Notes: generated from the letters alone by a model not told the origin. Positions 53,913 through 63,440 are shown, numbered from the stretch's first letter. The stretch: DNA of 64,000 nt from Bacteroidaceae bacterium (GCA_017619335.1 JAFZSP010000062.1:1-64000), one strand, 5' to 3'. Translations and numbers: made by a program.

Positions 53913-56261
53913 ATGAAAAGAGAAATAGTATTCGTTGTCCTGCTGTGCCTCTTGACAGGCACTGCATGGGGCAAGCCGAAAAGTAAAGAGGTGCTGCCCT
54001 ATCAGAACCCTGCTCTATCCACTGACGAACGTGTGGCAGACCTGCTCAGCCGTATGACGCTGGAGGAGAAAGTGGGTCAGCTGCGCTGCACGATGGCGTG
54101 GAACTATTACGAAATCAGCGAGAAACAGGAGAAGAAAAAACTCGTCAAGGACGTGCTGCCTTCCGAGTCCTTCAAGAAAGATATTGCCGAGGGACAGATA
54201 GGTATGCTCTGGGGCACCTACCGTGCCGACCCGTGGACACAGAAGTCCCTGGAGAACGGTTTGACGCCTGAGTTGGCAGCCAAGGTCGGCAATGCGCTGC
54301 AGCGTTATGTGCTGGAGAACACCCGCTTGGGCATTCCTCTCTTCCTGGCCGAAGAAGCGCCCCACGGCCACATGGCCATCGGCGCCACCGTCTTTCCCAC
54401 AGGCCTCGGGATGGCTGCCACGTGGTCGCCGGAACTGATGCAGCAGGCAGGAGAAGTCATCGGAAAAGAGATTCGTTTGCAGGGCGGGCACATCAGCTAC
54501 GGCCCCGTTTTGGATATCGCCCGTGACCCCCGTTGGTCACGAGTGGAGGAGACGATGGGCGAGGATCCCGTCCTCACGGCCACCCTGGGCGCAGCGATGG
54601 TGCAGGGGCTGGGAGGCGGTGACCTCTCGAAGCCTTTCAGCACCGTGGCCACACTGAAGCATTTCATTGCCTACGGCACCACAGAGGGCGGGCAGAACGG
54701 CAACCCCACCGTCCTCGGAGAGAGGGAGTTGTGGGAGAACTTCCTGCCGCCGTTCAAACGGGCGATTGATGCCGGCGCGCTCTCTGTCATGACCTCCTAT
54801 AACTCGATGGACGGCATCCCCTGCACCGCCAACGACTACCTCCTCACCGACGTCCTGCGCCGCCAGTGGAACTTCCGCGGTTTCGTGGTCAGTGACCTCT
54901 TCAGTATCGACGGTATCGCCGGCACACATCGTGTGGCCGCCAACCGTCAGCAGGCCGCCCTCATGGCCCTGCAAGCTGGTGTGGATGTGGATCTTGGCGC
55001 CAGCTGCTATGCCAAGCTCACAGCCCCGTCAGCGGCTTTAGATACCGCTGTCGCCCGCGTTCTGCGTCTGAAATTCCAGATGGGCCTCTTTGACAATCCC
55101 TACGTGGATCCAAAGACCGCTGCCGCTGGTGTCCGCACAGCAGAACACAAGGCAGTCGCACTGGCTGCCGCAAGGGCCAGCGTAACGCTTCTGAAAAACG
55201 GGGGTTCTCTCCCTTTCTCCAAATCCACCCGTGTCCTCGTCTGCGGCCCCAATGCCGACAATCGCTACAACCAGTTGGGCGATTACACTGCACCGCAGGA
55301 GGACAGCAATGTGAAGACCATCCTGGACGGCATCCGCGCCAAACTGCCCGCTGCTCAGGTGCAGTATGTCAAGGGCTGTGCCGTGCGTGACACCACCGCT
55401 TCGGACATTCCGGCTGCCGTTCGTGCGGCTGAGGATGCCGATGTCATCGTCTGCTGCGTGGGAGGCTCCAGTGCCCGCGACTTCAAGACCAGTTACAAGG
55501 AAACAGGTGCGGCCGTCACAGACAGCAAGACGCTGAGTGATATGGATTGTGGTGAAGGCTTTGACCGCGCCACCCTCGGACTCCTCGGCCACCAGCAGCA
55601 GCTCCTGGAAACCCTGAAAAAGACAGGTAAGCCCCTCGTGGTCATCTACATTGAGGGCCGTCCCTTGGACAAGAGTTGGGCGGCAGAACACGCCGATGCC
55701 CTCCTCACGGCCTATTATCCGGGTCAGGAAGGTGGCACCGCCATTGCTGATGTCCTCTTCGGTGACTACAATCCCGCCGGCCGACTGCCCTTCTCCGTCC
55801 CTGCCGACATCGGACAGCTGCCCGTCTATTATAATAAGAAAGCCCCTCGTCCCCACGACTATATTGAGATGTCCGCAGCGCCCCTCTATCCCTTCGGCTA
55901 TGGGCTCAGCTACACCACCTTCAAGTACAGCAACCTGCGCATAGAGGAAGGCACTGATGGACGCTACCTTGTCAGCTTTGACATCACCAACACGGGTGAT
56001 CGTGACGGCGAGGAAGTGGCACAGCTCTACCTCCACGATGAGTTGGCGTCCACCGTCCAGCCCCTCCTCCAGCTCAAGACTTTCCAGCGCATCGCCATTC
56101 CCCGAGGCCAGACACGCACTGTCACCCTCACCCTCACGCCCGAGGATTTCACCATCGTGGATCGTCAAATGCGCCGCATCATAGAACCTGGTGACTTCAC
56201 CGTCCTCGTGGGTCCCTCCTCTGCCGATCTCCCCCTGCAAGGCACGATCACCATCAAGTAA
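53913..56261 (+). CDS. GH3 beta-glycosidase
   Basis: 782 residues with signal peptide MKREIVFVVLLCLLTGTAWG. Order: barrel domain (residues 30-370; LLSRMTLEEKVGQL, HGHMAIGATVFPTGLGMAATW, TLKHFIAYGTTEGGQN) with nucleophile D328 in FVVSDLFSIDGI, alpha/beta sandwich (400-640; GPNADNRYNQLGDYT, DVIVCCVGGSSARDFK), and a C-terminal fibronectin-like domain (690-782; VSFDITNTGDRDGEEVAQLYL). It removes terminal beta-linked glucose or xylose from oligosaccharides. It shares an operon with GH29 and is followed by the 1610-residue STAND-like gene 27 bases later, with no terminator between. Confidence 0.94.
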   Translation: MKREIVFVVLLCLLTGTAWGKPKSKEVLPYQNPALSTDERVADLLSRMTLEEKVGQLRCTMAWNYYEISEKQEKKKLVKDVLPSESFKKDIAEGQIGMLWGTYRADPWTQKSLENGLTPELAAKVGNALQRYVLENTRLGIPLFLAEEAPHGHMAIGATVFPTGLGMAATWSPELMQQAGEVIGKEIRLQGGHISYGPVLDIARDPRWSRVEETMGEDPVLTATLGAAMVQGLGGGDLSKPFSTVATLKHFIAYGTTEGGQNGNPTVLGERELWENFLPPFKRAIDAGALSVMTSYNSMDGIPCTANDYLLTDVLRRQWNFRGFVVSDLFSIDGIAGTHRVAANRQQAALMALQAGVDVDLGASCYAKLTAPSAALDTAVARVLRLKFQMGLFDNPYVDPKTAAAGVRTAEHKAVALAAARASVTLLKNGGSLPFSKSTRVLVCGPNADNRYNQLGDYTAPQEDSNVKTILDGIRAKLPAAQVQYVKGCAVRDTTASDIPAAVRAAEDADVIVCCVGGSSARDFKTSYKETGAAVTDSKTLSDMDCGEGFDRATLGLLGHQQQLLETLKKTGKPLVVIYIEGRPLDKSWAAEHADALLTAYYPGQEGGTAIADVLFGDYNPAGRLPFSVPADIGQLPVYYNKKAPRPHDYIEMSAAPLYPFGYGLSYTTFKYSNLRIEEGTDGRYLVSFDITNTGDRDGEEVAQLYLHDELASTVQPLLQLKTFQRIAIPRGQTRTVTLTLTPEDFTIVDRQMRRIIEPGDFTVLVGPSSADLPLQGTITIK

Positions 56262-56288
56262 AGAATCAGCATCAATAGAGCATCTCTC

Positions 56289-59200
56289 ATGGGTCTTAAA
56301 ATTATCATTTCCAGTGCCGTGGCGCTTCCGGAGAAAACTTCTGTGAAGGAACATTTGAAGAAGATGGAGGAACAGAACCTCATAAACATCTCGAGTATCT
56401 ATGACTGTAATGAGCACGCCACCATCCTGGGTGGTGGTGTGATGGGCGGTGCCAAACAGGAGACAATAGACAAGCTCATCTGTGAGGCGAACTGGTTCAT
56501 TTGTTTGGCCCCCTACGATTACGTCGGCGAAGCCACAGCCGAGGAACTGAAACTTGTGTGCAAAGCAGTTATGGACAATCACAGACCCATCGTCATCTCT
56601 GTCTTTCACTCTTTCAATAACCCAGAAAAGGACAAAAACAAAGGGCTCCCCAATTACGTCAAGTTTGACGAGATGTTCCAGGCCAGCGAGCAGATTCTGC
56701 AACGTCCAAAGGATCAATATTATGTTGGTTACGAGTATGATTCCCAGGGCCTTTCGCTTCTGTCGGCAGTGGTGGAGGAGTATAAGAAATTGTTCTTCAA
56801 AGATCGGCTGTTTTTCACTCAACGGCTGGATTACTTTGTGAAGAGCGGTGCAGAGGTTTTGGCAGCAGAATTCTTTTTTGACACCCAGCGCGCCAAACCG
56901 GAAAATGGTTTCAAGCCCTTTTATATCTATCGCCAATCAGTTGATGGCCGCCTGCACCAGCGGCTCTATGATTTGGGCTATAAGTTTCTGTTTGTCACAG
57001 GCAAGCCCAGCTCTGGTAAATCACGTGCGCTACTGGAATGTGCTCACACAGAGCTCCGAGAGAAGCGAGTCGTTGTGATGAGAACAGAGAACGTCAAGGA
57101 GATTTGTCGCAATTTCCTGCACGAGTTGGAGCTCAATGCAGGATTTGACGGTGAGTACTATTTCCTCTGTGACCAGGTGAAAGATGTTCTCCAGAGTGCC
57201 GGAGATGCACTGTGTAAGGCTTTCCTCACAGCCATCACGGAGGTTCCTAATTGTCGGCTCATCGGCAGCAGCACCGCCAATGCCCTCCAGAGTTTCATTG
57301 CCGACAATCCCGCTATTGACAACACTCGCAATGGAAATGCCTATGTTATTGATATCCCTTTGCTGACGCGTGATGCAGACAGTAAGGACATTATGTCTCA
57401 AATCTGGCTTCAGTACCCTCGTGGCGAAGGTGAAACGATAGGTGATTTTATCACCGAGTTGCGTGATTACAAGAATAGCGTGGCGCAGAAAATCATAGAC
57501 AAGGTGCAGAAGGATGGGAACATCTATATGGCAGGGTTGCTTCAGTCACTTCAGCTGGTGATGGTTTTCAGGCGCACCAGCCCACTTTTTCTGGCTGTGA
57601 TGTTACTCCGTCATCTGCGTCAGGGTGACGATGAAGGCACGTTCAAGGAACAGACGGCAGCGTGCATCAATTACTTGCTCACTCGCAATGTCATCTGGGT
57701 GAACAACACGGAGGAGCATGAGTCCCGTGACGCTGGCTTTTCCCAAGTGGAATTGCTGGAAGCCAAGGACTTCCAATTTCTGCGTCGTGAGACCTATGAC
57801 AATGAACGCTTCAAAAGCATCATCCCCACACGGTATATGTTCACCGTGAACGAACTCATCTGGGAAGTGTTGGAAGAGGAGGAGGACAAGCACCTCAACC
57901 CCTCCTGGACCAGTCTGTTCTTTAATCTCTATGACAGTGAGGGTCTGCGTCAGGCCATTTACACTTTCTACGAGACTTTTCCCACTCCATCTTCCCTGCG
58001 CAGGATTCTGCCTCGCTTGCCCCGAAACAAGAAATGGCAGGAGCGTAAAGCCTTCGAGCGCCGTTTGGCAGAGACGTGGGATTTCGTCTTTGAGCAGCTG
58101 AAAGAACTGGATCCAGCCGCGTGTGATCCAGAAGAGCTGTTGCTGACGTATGAGATGCTGATAGGTCGTGCATCGTCTCTTACTGATGTGAATGCAGTGA
58201 TGGCAGACCTGCCGCGGACAGGTACGCCTCTCACTCCTGCCTGCATAGGTGAGTTGTATCTTTTTGCCAAGGTTCACTTGGACAAGGGGACTCCCGTGTT
58301 TCAGCAATTCATCAGCCGGGTGCAGAGTCTGAAGCCACAGAAGGATGCCTTCTCGTTGGATGAAGTATATAGGATCACGCGCGAGCTCAGCTTGCTCTGT
58401 GATGACTTTGACCAAGCGCTGGCGAGCGTGAAACAGCTGTTCGGGCAGATTCAGGCGACCGATGAGATGGGTCTTCCTGTGGAAGGGATGGAGGCTATCC
58501 GTCAAGAGTGCCGCCGCCCAGACAGCAAGGCCAAGATGAACATCATCCGGCTCATCACTCTTCTGGCCTCTCCTCAGTTCTGTCAGACGATGCCGCAGTT
58601 AGCAGCGCTGATCGTTTTCTGTTCGGAAATAGGGCTGGAGCTGCCGATACCTGTTTTCTATGCCTTTGGGCGCGTGGCGCGGACCTGTGAGAACATTCTT
58701 TCTCTTTTCAATCTCCGTTTCCCCACAGAAGCATCTGTGCAGCAAGAAAGTAACATCTATGAATACTGGACAGCCTACACGCTCGTTGGGCTTGACAATT
58801 TTGGCACGTCCATAGCGCTCTATCAGCGCTTTTATCAGCTGTGCGGGCTGACGAAGCATAATGACAAGATGCTCTCCCTGTGCCTGCAAAATTGCCAGCA
58901 GTACGAGTTTGGAGATGCACTGAAATACATCCTGACCCTGCCGCAGGGGTGTGTGCACCCCATCAGCCTCAACATCCTGATTTCCAAGTCACCGACGGTC
59001 GAGAACGCCTACTTTATCATCAATATGATGAGGCCCGAGGATTGTGATGAATATACACTGAGTAACTGCATGAACCTCATCAATAACCGCTCCAACAGCC
59101 TCGGTGCCCGAAAGAGACATGTGGAACAGCCCCTCAACGCTTTCTTCAATGCCTACGAATTCGTCAACCATCCCAAACTGAAACCTTTCCGCACCAAGCC

Positions 59201-61121
59201 CGCTTGCCTGAGGTTCCTTTACCAGTTTGCCGCTAACAGGGAGCAGGAGGCATACATCAACCGCCTGGTGCAAGAAGAAAGCCCTAATACACGTGTGCTC
59301 ATGAACCCTGCTTTCAGTACCACGCTGATTCTGAAGCAGTATCGCACGTTTTCCCAAGCCTACCATGAGATCTTCACCCAAGCTTTCAGCTACGTCATGG
59401 ATCTCTCTGGCAAAGTGGAACCAGATATCTTCAATTGCATGTGTTCCCTCTACTGCTCCACCCAAGGCGTGTACAAGCAGAAAGAAAAGGACATTCAGAA
59501 ACTGGCAGAGAAAGATGAGCAGCAAGCCTCTGTGGAACGTTCAGAACTGGAGGCAGAGAAGGAAAAGACGGAACGCACCAAGCTGTTGTTGCTCAGGGAT
59601 ATAGACGCCGTTCTGCGGGAGAAGAAAATCTTCCTGGACGAGCATTTCTTCCTGAATTACCACCTCAAGATGATGGGCCAACCCATTGTCAACGAGGATG
59701 GGACGGAGGTGACACCTTTCTTCCGCCAATGGTTCATGGGAGAGGTGGGGAATGCTGACTTCTTCCAGAACCAAGTCCTGCAACAACTGATTCATTACTT
59801 CTTGAACAGAGACCTTCCATCCCTCCGTGTGTGGACCATCATCAAGACCCTTTACCTCTTTTTCCAAGAACATATTGAGGAACGCTATGGGCTCTTCCGC
59901 CCCTCGCCAGAATTGATGTCATTGCTCATCATGGCTGCTGAGCGGAAGTATAAAGATGATGAAAGTGGTGACACACAGGACTTTGCTTTCATTGACCAGG
60001 AACTGATAAAGCGTCAGGTTCTGCAGGACCGGGTGCTCAATAAAAACATCCGCAAGCTCAGGATAATCTATAAGTTCAAATACACGGAGATCGAGCAGCC
60101 GTTCCAGAACCTGCATGCCTACCGAAACATGGATATTCAGAGTGCCACCTCTGTGGCCTTCATCCTGCAGCAATTGGATGAGGAAATGGAGCAAGTGGGA
60201 ACCATCAATCCCACCCTCATCAACAGCGCACTGGAAAATATCCGTGATATTCACCGCTTCCACAGCCTGTTTCTGAAGAACTTTATTGTGGACAAACAAC
60301 TGCTGAGCAGTGCCGCCATCAGCTCTTTTGACTATGATGCCCAAATAGCATCCTACCGCCAGCAAAACCAGCAAGGAGAATCCGGAGAGGAAGAGGTGCT
60401 GAGAATCCTGAAATACTTGGCCACGCAGCCAGACTGTCATCTCCATTTCGAGCGTACAGCCATGCAGGAACTCGCTGAGTTACAGGCATTCCAATATCAG
60501 CATATCAAGGATCTCATAGAAGAGGCAGACTTGCAGGACAAGTTAACGTTCCGCAACTACACCCAACTGGCGCTGGTTTGCAGAACCATCGATGACCGCA
60601 AGGAGTGGCTACATCGTTTGGAGCAGACAGATGATTTCAGTTGCATCTCACTGGGGCAGTTAGGGATGGAACGCATCATCGCCATCTATGACATCAACGT
60701 CTGCAGGAAGTATTTCACACGCTGGCTGGACATATTCCAAGACATCTATCAGGACAATGCCACGATCGCCAAGCGACTGCCTCCCAACAACTGGTCCACG
60801 ATAGGTACACATCTGCGTTGGGAGCTGGAAACCCTGGTGGATACCATCAAGCGGGAAGAGAAGCGAACGGGCAAAGAACTGTGGATTGAGGACATCTTCG
60901 ACATTTTCGGCCGCGAGAAGTTGTTAGGAGCAGCCACCTGCATCGCCCGCATCTATCAACTCTACAGTTTAACCTCTCTGTCCTTCCGGCAGAACCCCTT
61001 CCAGAACATACAGCGGTACCTCAATTTCAAGGATTCCATCCTGTTCCTCTCTCTAGTGATGCCAGACAGGCAGGCAGAATGGCAAGAAATGGAAGCGGTA
61101 TTGGGTCCCAAGTTCGGATAA
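56289..61121 (+). CDS. Very large STAND-like NTPase with N-terminal TIR/DUF4062-like domain
   Basis: 1610 residues, no signal peptide or transmembrane segment. Residues 1-165 form an alternating beta/alpha domain (LKIIISSAVALPEK, ANWFICLAPYDYVGEATAEELKLV, PIVISVFHSF) whose strand order and Glu after a hydrophobic strand recall DUF4062/TIR folds. Residues about 230-480 are a P-loop NTPase: Walker A GKPSSGKS at 238-245, likely Walker B YYFLCDQ with D295, CRLIGSSTANA as a possible sensor. The remaining 1100 residues are alpha-helical solenoid, with a charged coiled coil near 1063-1115. This architecture is that of STAND sensor proteins, including Avs-like antiphage proteins. It lies 27 bases behind GH3 and next to an IS and a TA pair. 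The family is not one I can name; defence is an inference. Confidence 0.75.
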   Translation: MGLKIIISSAVALPEKTSVKEHLKKMEEQNLINISSIYDCNEHATILGGGVMGGAKQETIDKLICEANWFICLAPYDYVGEATAEELKLVCKAVMDNHRPIVISVFHSFNNPEKDKNKGLPNYVKFDEMFQASEQILQRPKDQYYVGYEYDSQGLSLLSAVVEEYKKLFFKDRLFFTQRLDYFVKSGAEVLAAEFFFDTQRAKPENGFKPFYIYRQSVDGRLHQRLYDLGYKFLFVTGKPSSGKSRALLECAHTELREKRVVVMRTENVKEICRNFLHELELNAGFDGEYYFLCDQVKDVLQSAGDALCKAFLTAITEVPNCRLIGSSTANALQSFIADNPAIDNTRNGNAYVIDIPLLTRDADSKDIMSQIWLQYPRGEGETIGDFITELRDYKNSVAQKIIDKVQKDGNIYMAGLLQSLQLVMVFRRTSPLFLAVMLLRHLRQGDDEGTFKEQTAACINYLLTRNVIWVNNTEEHESRDAGFSQVELLEAKDFQFLRRETYDNERFKSIIPTRYMFTVNELIWEVLEEEEDKHLNPSWTSLFFNLYDSEGLRQAIYTFYETFPTPSSLRRILPRLPRNKKWQERKAFERRLAETWDFVFEQLKELDPAACDPEELLLTYEMLIGRASSLTDVNAVMADLPRTGTPLTPACIGELYLFAKVHLDKGTPVFQQFISRVQSLKPQKDAFSLDEVYRITRELSLLCDDFDQALASVKQLFGQIQATDEMGLPVEGMEAIRQECRRPDSKAKMNIIRLITLLASPQFCQTMPQLAALIVFCSEIGLELPIPVFYAFGRVARTCENILSLFNLRFPTEASVQQESNIYEYWTAYTLVGLDNFGTSIALYQRFYQLCGLTKHNDKMLSLCLQNCQQYEFGDALKYILTLPQGCVHPISLNILISKSPTVENAYFIINMMRPEDCDEYTLSNCMNLINNRSNSLGARKRHVEQPLNAFFNAYEFVNHPKLKPFRTKPACLRFLYQFAANREQEAYINRLVQEESPNTRVLMNPAFSTTLILKQYRTFSQAYHEIFTQAFSYVMDLSGKVEPDIFNCMCSLYCSTQGVYKQKEKDIQKLAEKDEQQASVERSELEAEKEKTERTKLLLLRDIDAVLREKKIFLDEHFFLNYHLKMMGQPIVNEDGTEVTPFFRQWFMGEVGNADFFQNQVLQQLIHYFLNRDLPSLRVWTIIKTLYLFFQEHIEERYGLFRPSPELMSLLIMAAERKYKDDESGDTQDFAFIDQELIKRQVLQDRVLNKNIRKLRIIYKFKYTEIEQPFQNLHAYRNMDIQSATSVAFILQQLDEEMEQVGTINPTLINSALENIRDIHRFHSLFLKNFIVDKQLLSSAAISSFDYDAQIASYRQQNQQGESGEEEVLRILKYLATQPDCHLHFERTAMQELAELQAFQYQHIKDLIEEADLQDKLTFRNYTQLALVCRTIDDRKEWLHRLEQTDDFSCISLGQLGMERIIAIYDINVCRKYFTRWLDIFQDIYQDNATIAKRLPPNNWSTIGTHLRWELETLVDTIKREEKRTGKELWIEDIFDIFGREKLLGAATCIARIYQLYSLTSLSFRQNPFQNIQRYLNFKDSILFLSLVMPDRQAEWQEMEAVLGPKFG

Positions 61122-61228
61122 GACGTTTTCGCGCAGACCGACCTTTCTCGGGTCACCTGCATAACCGCGTGTAATCTGCCACACTAAAATCGTGAATATT
61201 TCTTTTTAATAAGAAACGAGATATCACA

Positions 61229-61648
61229 ATGAACCCACAATACGAAATACTTGCGAAGTGTCTGTTACCATCGCACATGCTTGAATGGTTTGATTTGACG
61301 AATGTCGAGGTGAAGCCCAAGGAGAAGAAGTCTGCTCAGGATCAGCAGTCAGAAGAATACAGTCCCAATGTTATCCATCTGTATCTTGACGAGAATGACT
61401 TGGCACCAGACAATCGTGAAGACCTTCGTCCCAATGGCTTTACTCCAGCCAAGACCTTTCACGACTTCCCCATTCGTGGCCAGGAGGTGCTGCTGCATGT
61501 GAGGCGTCGCCGCTGGCTTGACGCGGATAGCCACAATGTCATGTCCGAGTTTGACTTCATCCAGGAGTCTACCCGCTGTTCTAAGGAACTGGCGGAATTT
61601 TTAAAAGAAGCGTTTGGAGACGCTCCCTATAACGGCCCGTTCGTTTGA
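61229..61648 (+). CDS. ISAon1-type transposase N-terminal-region protein
   Basis: 139 residues, intact. The pattern HLYLDENDLAPDNREDLRPNGFTPAKTFHDFPIRGQEVLLHVRRRRWLD matches the short first ORF of ISAon1-like elements, a helix-turn-helix/zinc-ribbon type region that accompanies the DDE transposase. It lies 57 bases inside the left terminal repeat. The following transposase frame overlaps it by 35 bases in the +1 frame. Because the partner is broken, this protein has probably no activity. Confidence 0.75.
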   Translation: MNPQYEILAKCLLPSHMLEWFDLTNVEVKPKEKKSAQDQQSEEYSPNVIHLYLDENDLAPDNREDLRPNGFTPAKTFHDFPIRGQEVLLHVRRRRWLDADSHNVMSEFDFIQESTRCSKELAEFLKEAFGDAPYNGPFV

Positions 61649-62286
61649 GAAGGATTACCACATCAATGGTGACAATTTTGAACGCTCATACGAGGAAACA
61701 ATTAGCGATTTCAAGACCTGGGAGGACGCAGGTCACGCAGAGGACTGGGTGATAATCTCGAGGAATATGGGACCTCATCAAGAGCGGAAAACCCCTGGTG
61801 GATGCAGAAGGCAATCCCATCCGCAGCAATGCCGCATACCATCCTGAGAGGCTGAAGAATGGTGAGACAAAAGCCGAACTGCTCATGCGCAGCAAGTACC
61901 TGCTGATGGTTTCACCGGAGAAATGGACTCCAAGCCAGAGGGAACGTGCAGAAATCCTCTTCGAACTGTATCCTGACATAAAGACGGCATATAGCCTGAC
62001 ACACTCCCTAAGAATGATTTTTGCCCAAAGGTGCGACAGGGAAGCTGGACGTGAGAGCATCAAGAAATGGTACCTCAAAGTGGGGGAATTTGACAATAAG
62101 GCATTCAATGACATCGCTGCTGCCATGTACGACAGAGAAGATGAAATCCTCAATTAATATGTGAATCGATTCACCAATGCTTCAGCGGAATCACTCAATG
62201 CCAAAATCAAAGACTTCAGGGCTCAGCTAAGAGGTGTCATTGACAAGAAATTCTTTATCTTCAGACTGGTCAAAATCTTTGGCTAA
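61614..62286 (+). pseudogene. Broken ISL3/ISAon1-type DDE transposase
   Basis: Three pieces of one transposase are recognisable. 61614-61780 starts at TTG (METLPITARSFEKDYHINGD) and reaches NMGPH, just before the first catalytic Asp (normally in SIDET). The middle with the first two catalytic residues is missing; the frame then resumes in another frame at DLIKSGKPLVDAEGNPI and continues to EILN at 62154. A TAA at 62155-62157 interrupts it, and YVNRFTNASAESLNAKIKDF to KIFG (62158-62286) completes the C-terminus. The junction lies within GACCTCATC, suggesting deletion between short direct repeats. Confidence 0.8.
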
Positions 62287-62675
62287 TCCACGTGGTTATG
62301 CAGGTGACCCCCTTTTCCCCACTCGTCCCAGTCTGTTTCACCAAGATAGCGGATTACTTGTTCTTTCAGTTCCACGATTTCCTCGTGAATCACACTCCAG
62401 ACCACATCACTGTCAACCTGAAAGTATTCATGAACCAGGAAGTTGCGCATGTTTGCAATGCTGCGCCAATTCACTTCTGGATGCGACTGACGAAAAGCCT
62501 CTGTGAGCATTCGTGCAGCCTCACCAATAATCTCGATGTTCTTCACAATGCCATAATAGCGCAACACATCCTGTTCCAACTCCGCCTTGGTCAGACTGCC
62601 TGCATGAGTCTGCAAACGGTCGATGGCTTCCAGGATATGCTCCAGACGGCTCTTGTCCCTAAGCGGTTCTCTCAT
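62283..62675 (-). CDS. hepT: HepT-like (DUF86) ribonuclease toxin with IS-derived C-terminus
   Basis: 130 residues, helical HEPN fold. The catalytic RX4HXY motif is R77 to Y84 (RNFLVHEY). HepT toxins cleave RNA or tRNA and are neutralised by MntA, which modifies the motif Tyr with AMP. The MntA gene precedes it and overlaps by 17 bases. The last eight codons (GHLHNHVD and stop) lie inside the right terminal repeat of the IS, so the natural C-terminus has been replaced by the insertion. The catalytic motif is far upstream of this point, so activity may be kept. Confidence 0.88.
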   Translation of the reverse strand: MREPLRDKSRLEHILEAIDRLQTHAGSLTKAELEQDVLRYYGIVKNIEIIGEAARMLTEAFRQSHPEVNWRSIANMRNFLVHEYFQVDSDVVWSVIHEEIVELKEQVIRYLGETDWDEWGKGGHLHNHVD

Positions 62676-62958
62676 AGATCAACTTTTTATCATGTTCGGT
62701 ACTTTCGCGGGCGAAGGGCATAAGCCCCTTGTCTGTCACCAAGTCAACCTGCATATCCAAGAGGTCTTGCAGGTCCAAATGCATGCCACTCAACTTGAAA
62801 AGACCCACATGAGCACTCTGATCCAGCGACACCATGATGTCCACATCACTGTCCGGCCGCTCTTCACCACGAGAATAGGAACCGAAGAGCCAAGCCTTCA
62901 GGACTGGTTGCGTCTTGAAGTATTCTGCAATCTTCTTTATCATTGATTCTGTGCTCAT
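62659..62958 (-). CDS. mntA: MntA-like minimal nucleotidyltransferase antitoxin
   Basis: 99 residues. The MNT motif GSX10DXD is complete: G26-S27 and D38/D40 (FGSYSRGEERPDSDVDIMV). These enzymes AMPylate the partner HepT toxin. The gene precedes hepT and overlaps it. A promoter box TATCTTTG lies at 63042-63049, leaving a leader of 83 bases. Confidence 0.9.
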   Translation of the reverse strand: MSTESMIKKIAEYFKTQPVLKAWLFGSYSRGEERPDSDVDIMVSLDQSAHVGLFKLSGMHLDLQDLLDMQVDLVTDKGLMPFARESTEHDKKLIYERTA

Positions 62959-63041
62959 TGGAAGTATATTTTAAAAGATGTACATTATTAAATCGAGTCT
63001 CAAAAATAAGGGAAGCACCAGTTTCCAGGCATTTGCCGCTG

Positions 63042-63049
63042 CAAAGATA
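63042..63049 (-). promoter_or_regulatory. Promoter -7 box (TATCTTTG) of mntA-hepT
   Basis: TATCTTTG then CAGCGG on the minus strand. Confidence 0.6.
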
Positions 63050-63440
63050 CAGAAAAAGCCTCTACAAATCACCTTCAACCCCTTAAAGAAAGTTAAAAAG
63101 TATATAATCAGCAAAGATTCCCTATTTCTGCTCTTATAATCATAACTTATGGAACCCTTTAGAAGTCAGAATAGGAAATAAAGTGATAGATAAAAGTTGC
63201 TTGGTCCGCAGAGGGCACAGACGTGAGTCCCCGCCCCTCGCTCTTCCTGCCTCCTTCTATGGATGTGTCACTGCTGGAGCAGTTTCGCATCCCCGAGACT
63301 GAGGAGAAAAGGCCATTTGTTAGAATTTAAAAAATACAATTAATTAAAATTGAGTAAAACGAGCTCAGCCATCCGTGAAGGACCGCTGCGCTCAAACTAT
63401 AATAATAATGTACGCGCGTGGGTTCAACATTACTGCATTG

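Larger units (their letters stand above)
61150..62310. mobile_element. Decayed insertion sequence with intact terminal inverted repeats (ISL3/ISAon1-like)
   Basis: 22-bp terminal inverted repeats at 61150-61171 and 62289-62310 (GGGTCACCTGCATAACC core, one mismatch). The flanking octamers CCTTTCTC (61142-61149) and CCTTTTCC (62311-62318) could be a decayed 8-bp target duplication, as made by ISL3-type elements. Inside are an intact small ORF (61229-61648) and a transposase broken by an internal deletion and a nonsense codon. Total 1161 bases, shorter than an intact element. The right end supplies the last codons of hepT. Confidence 0.8.

Noticed and set aside
55038..56936. 632-codon open frame on the minus strand, overlapping GH3 and the STAND-like gene
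   Set aside because: It is antisense to two well-supported genes across their boundary, has no promoter, signal or domain, and its composition is that of a shadow frame.
61614..61847. 77-codon ORF as an independent gene
   Set aside because: Its first half is the N-terminus of the broken transposase and its end is read out of frame after the deletion junction.
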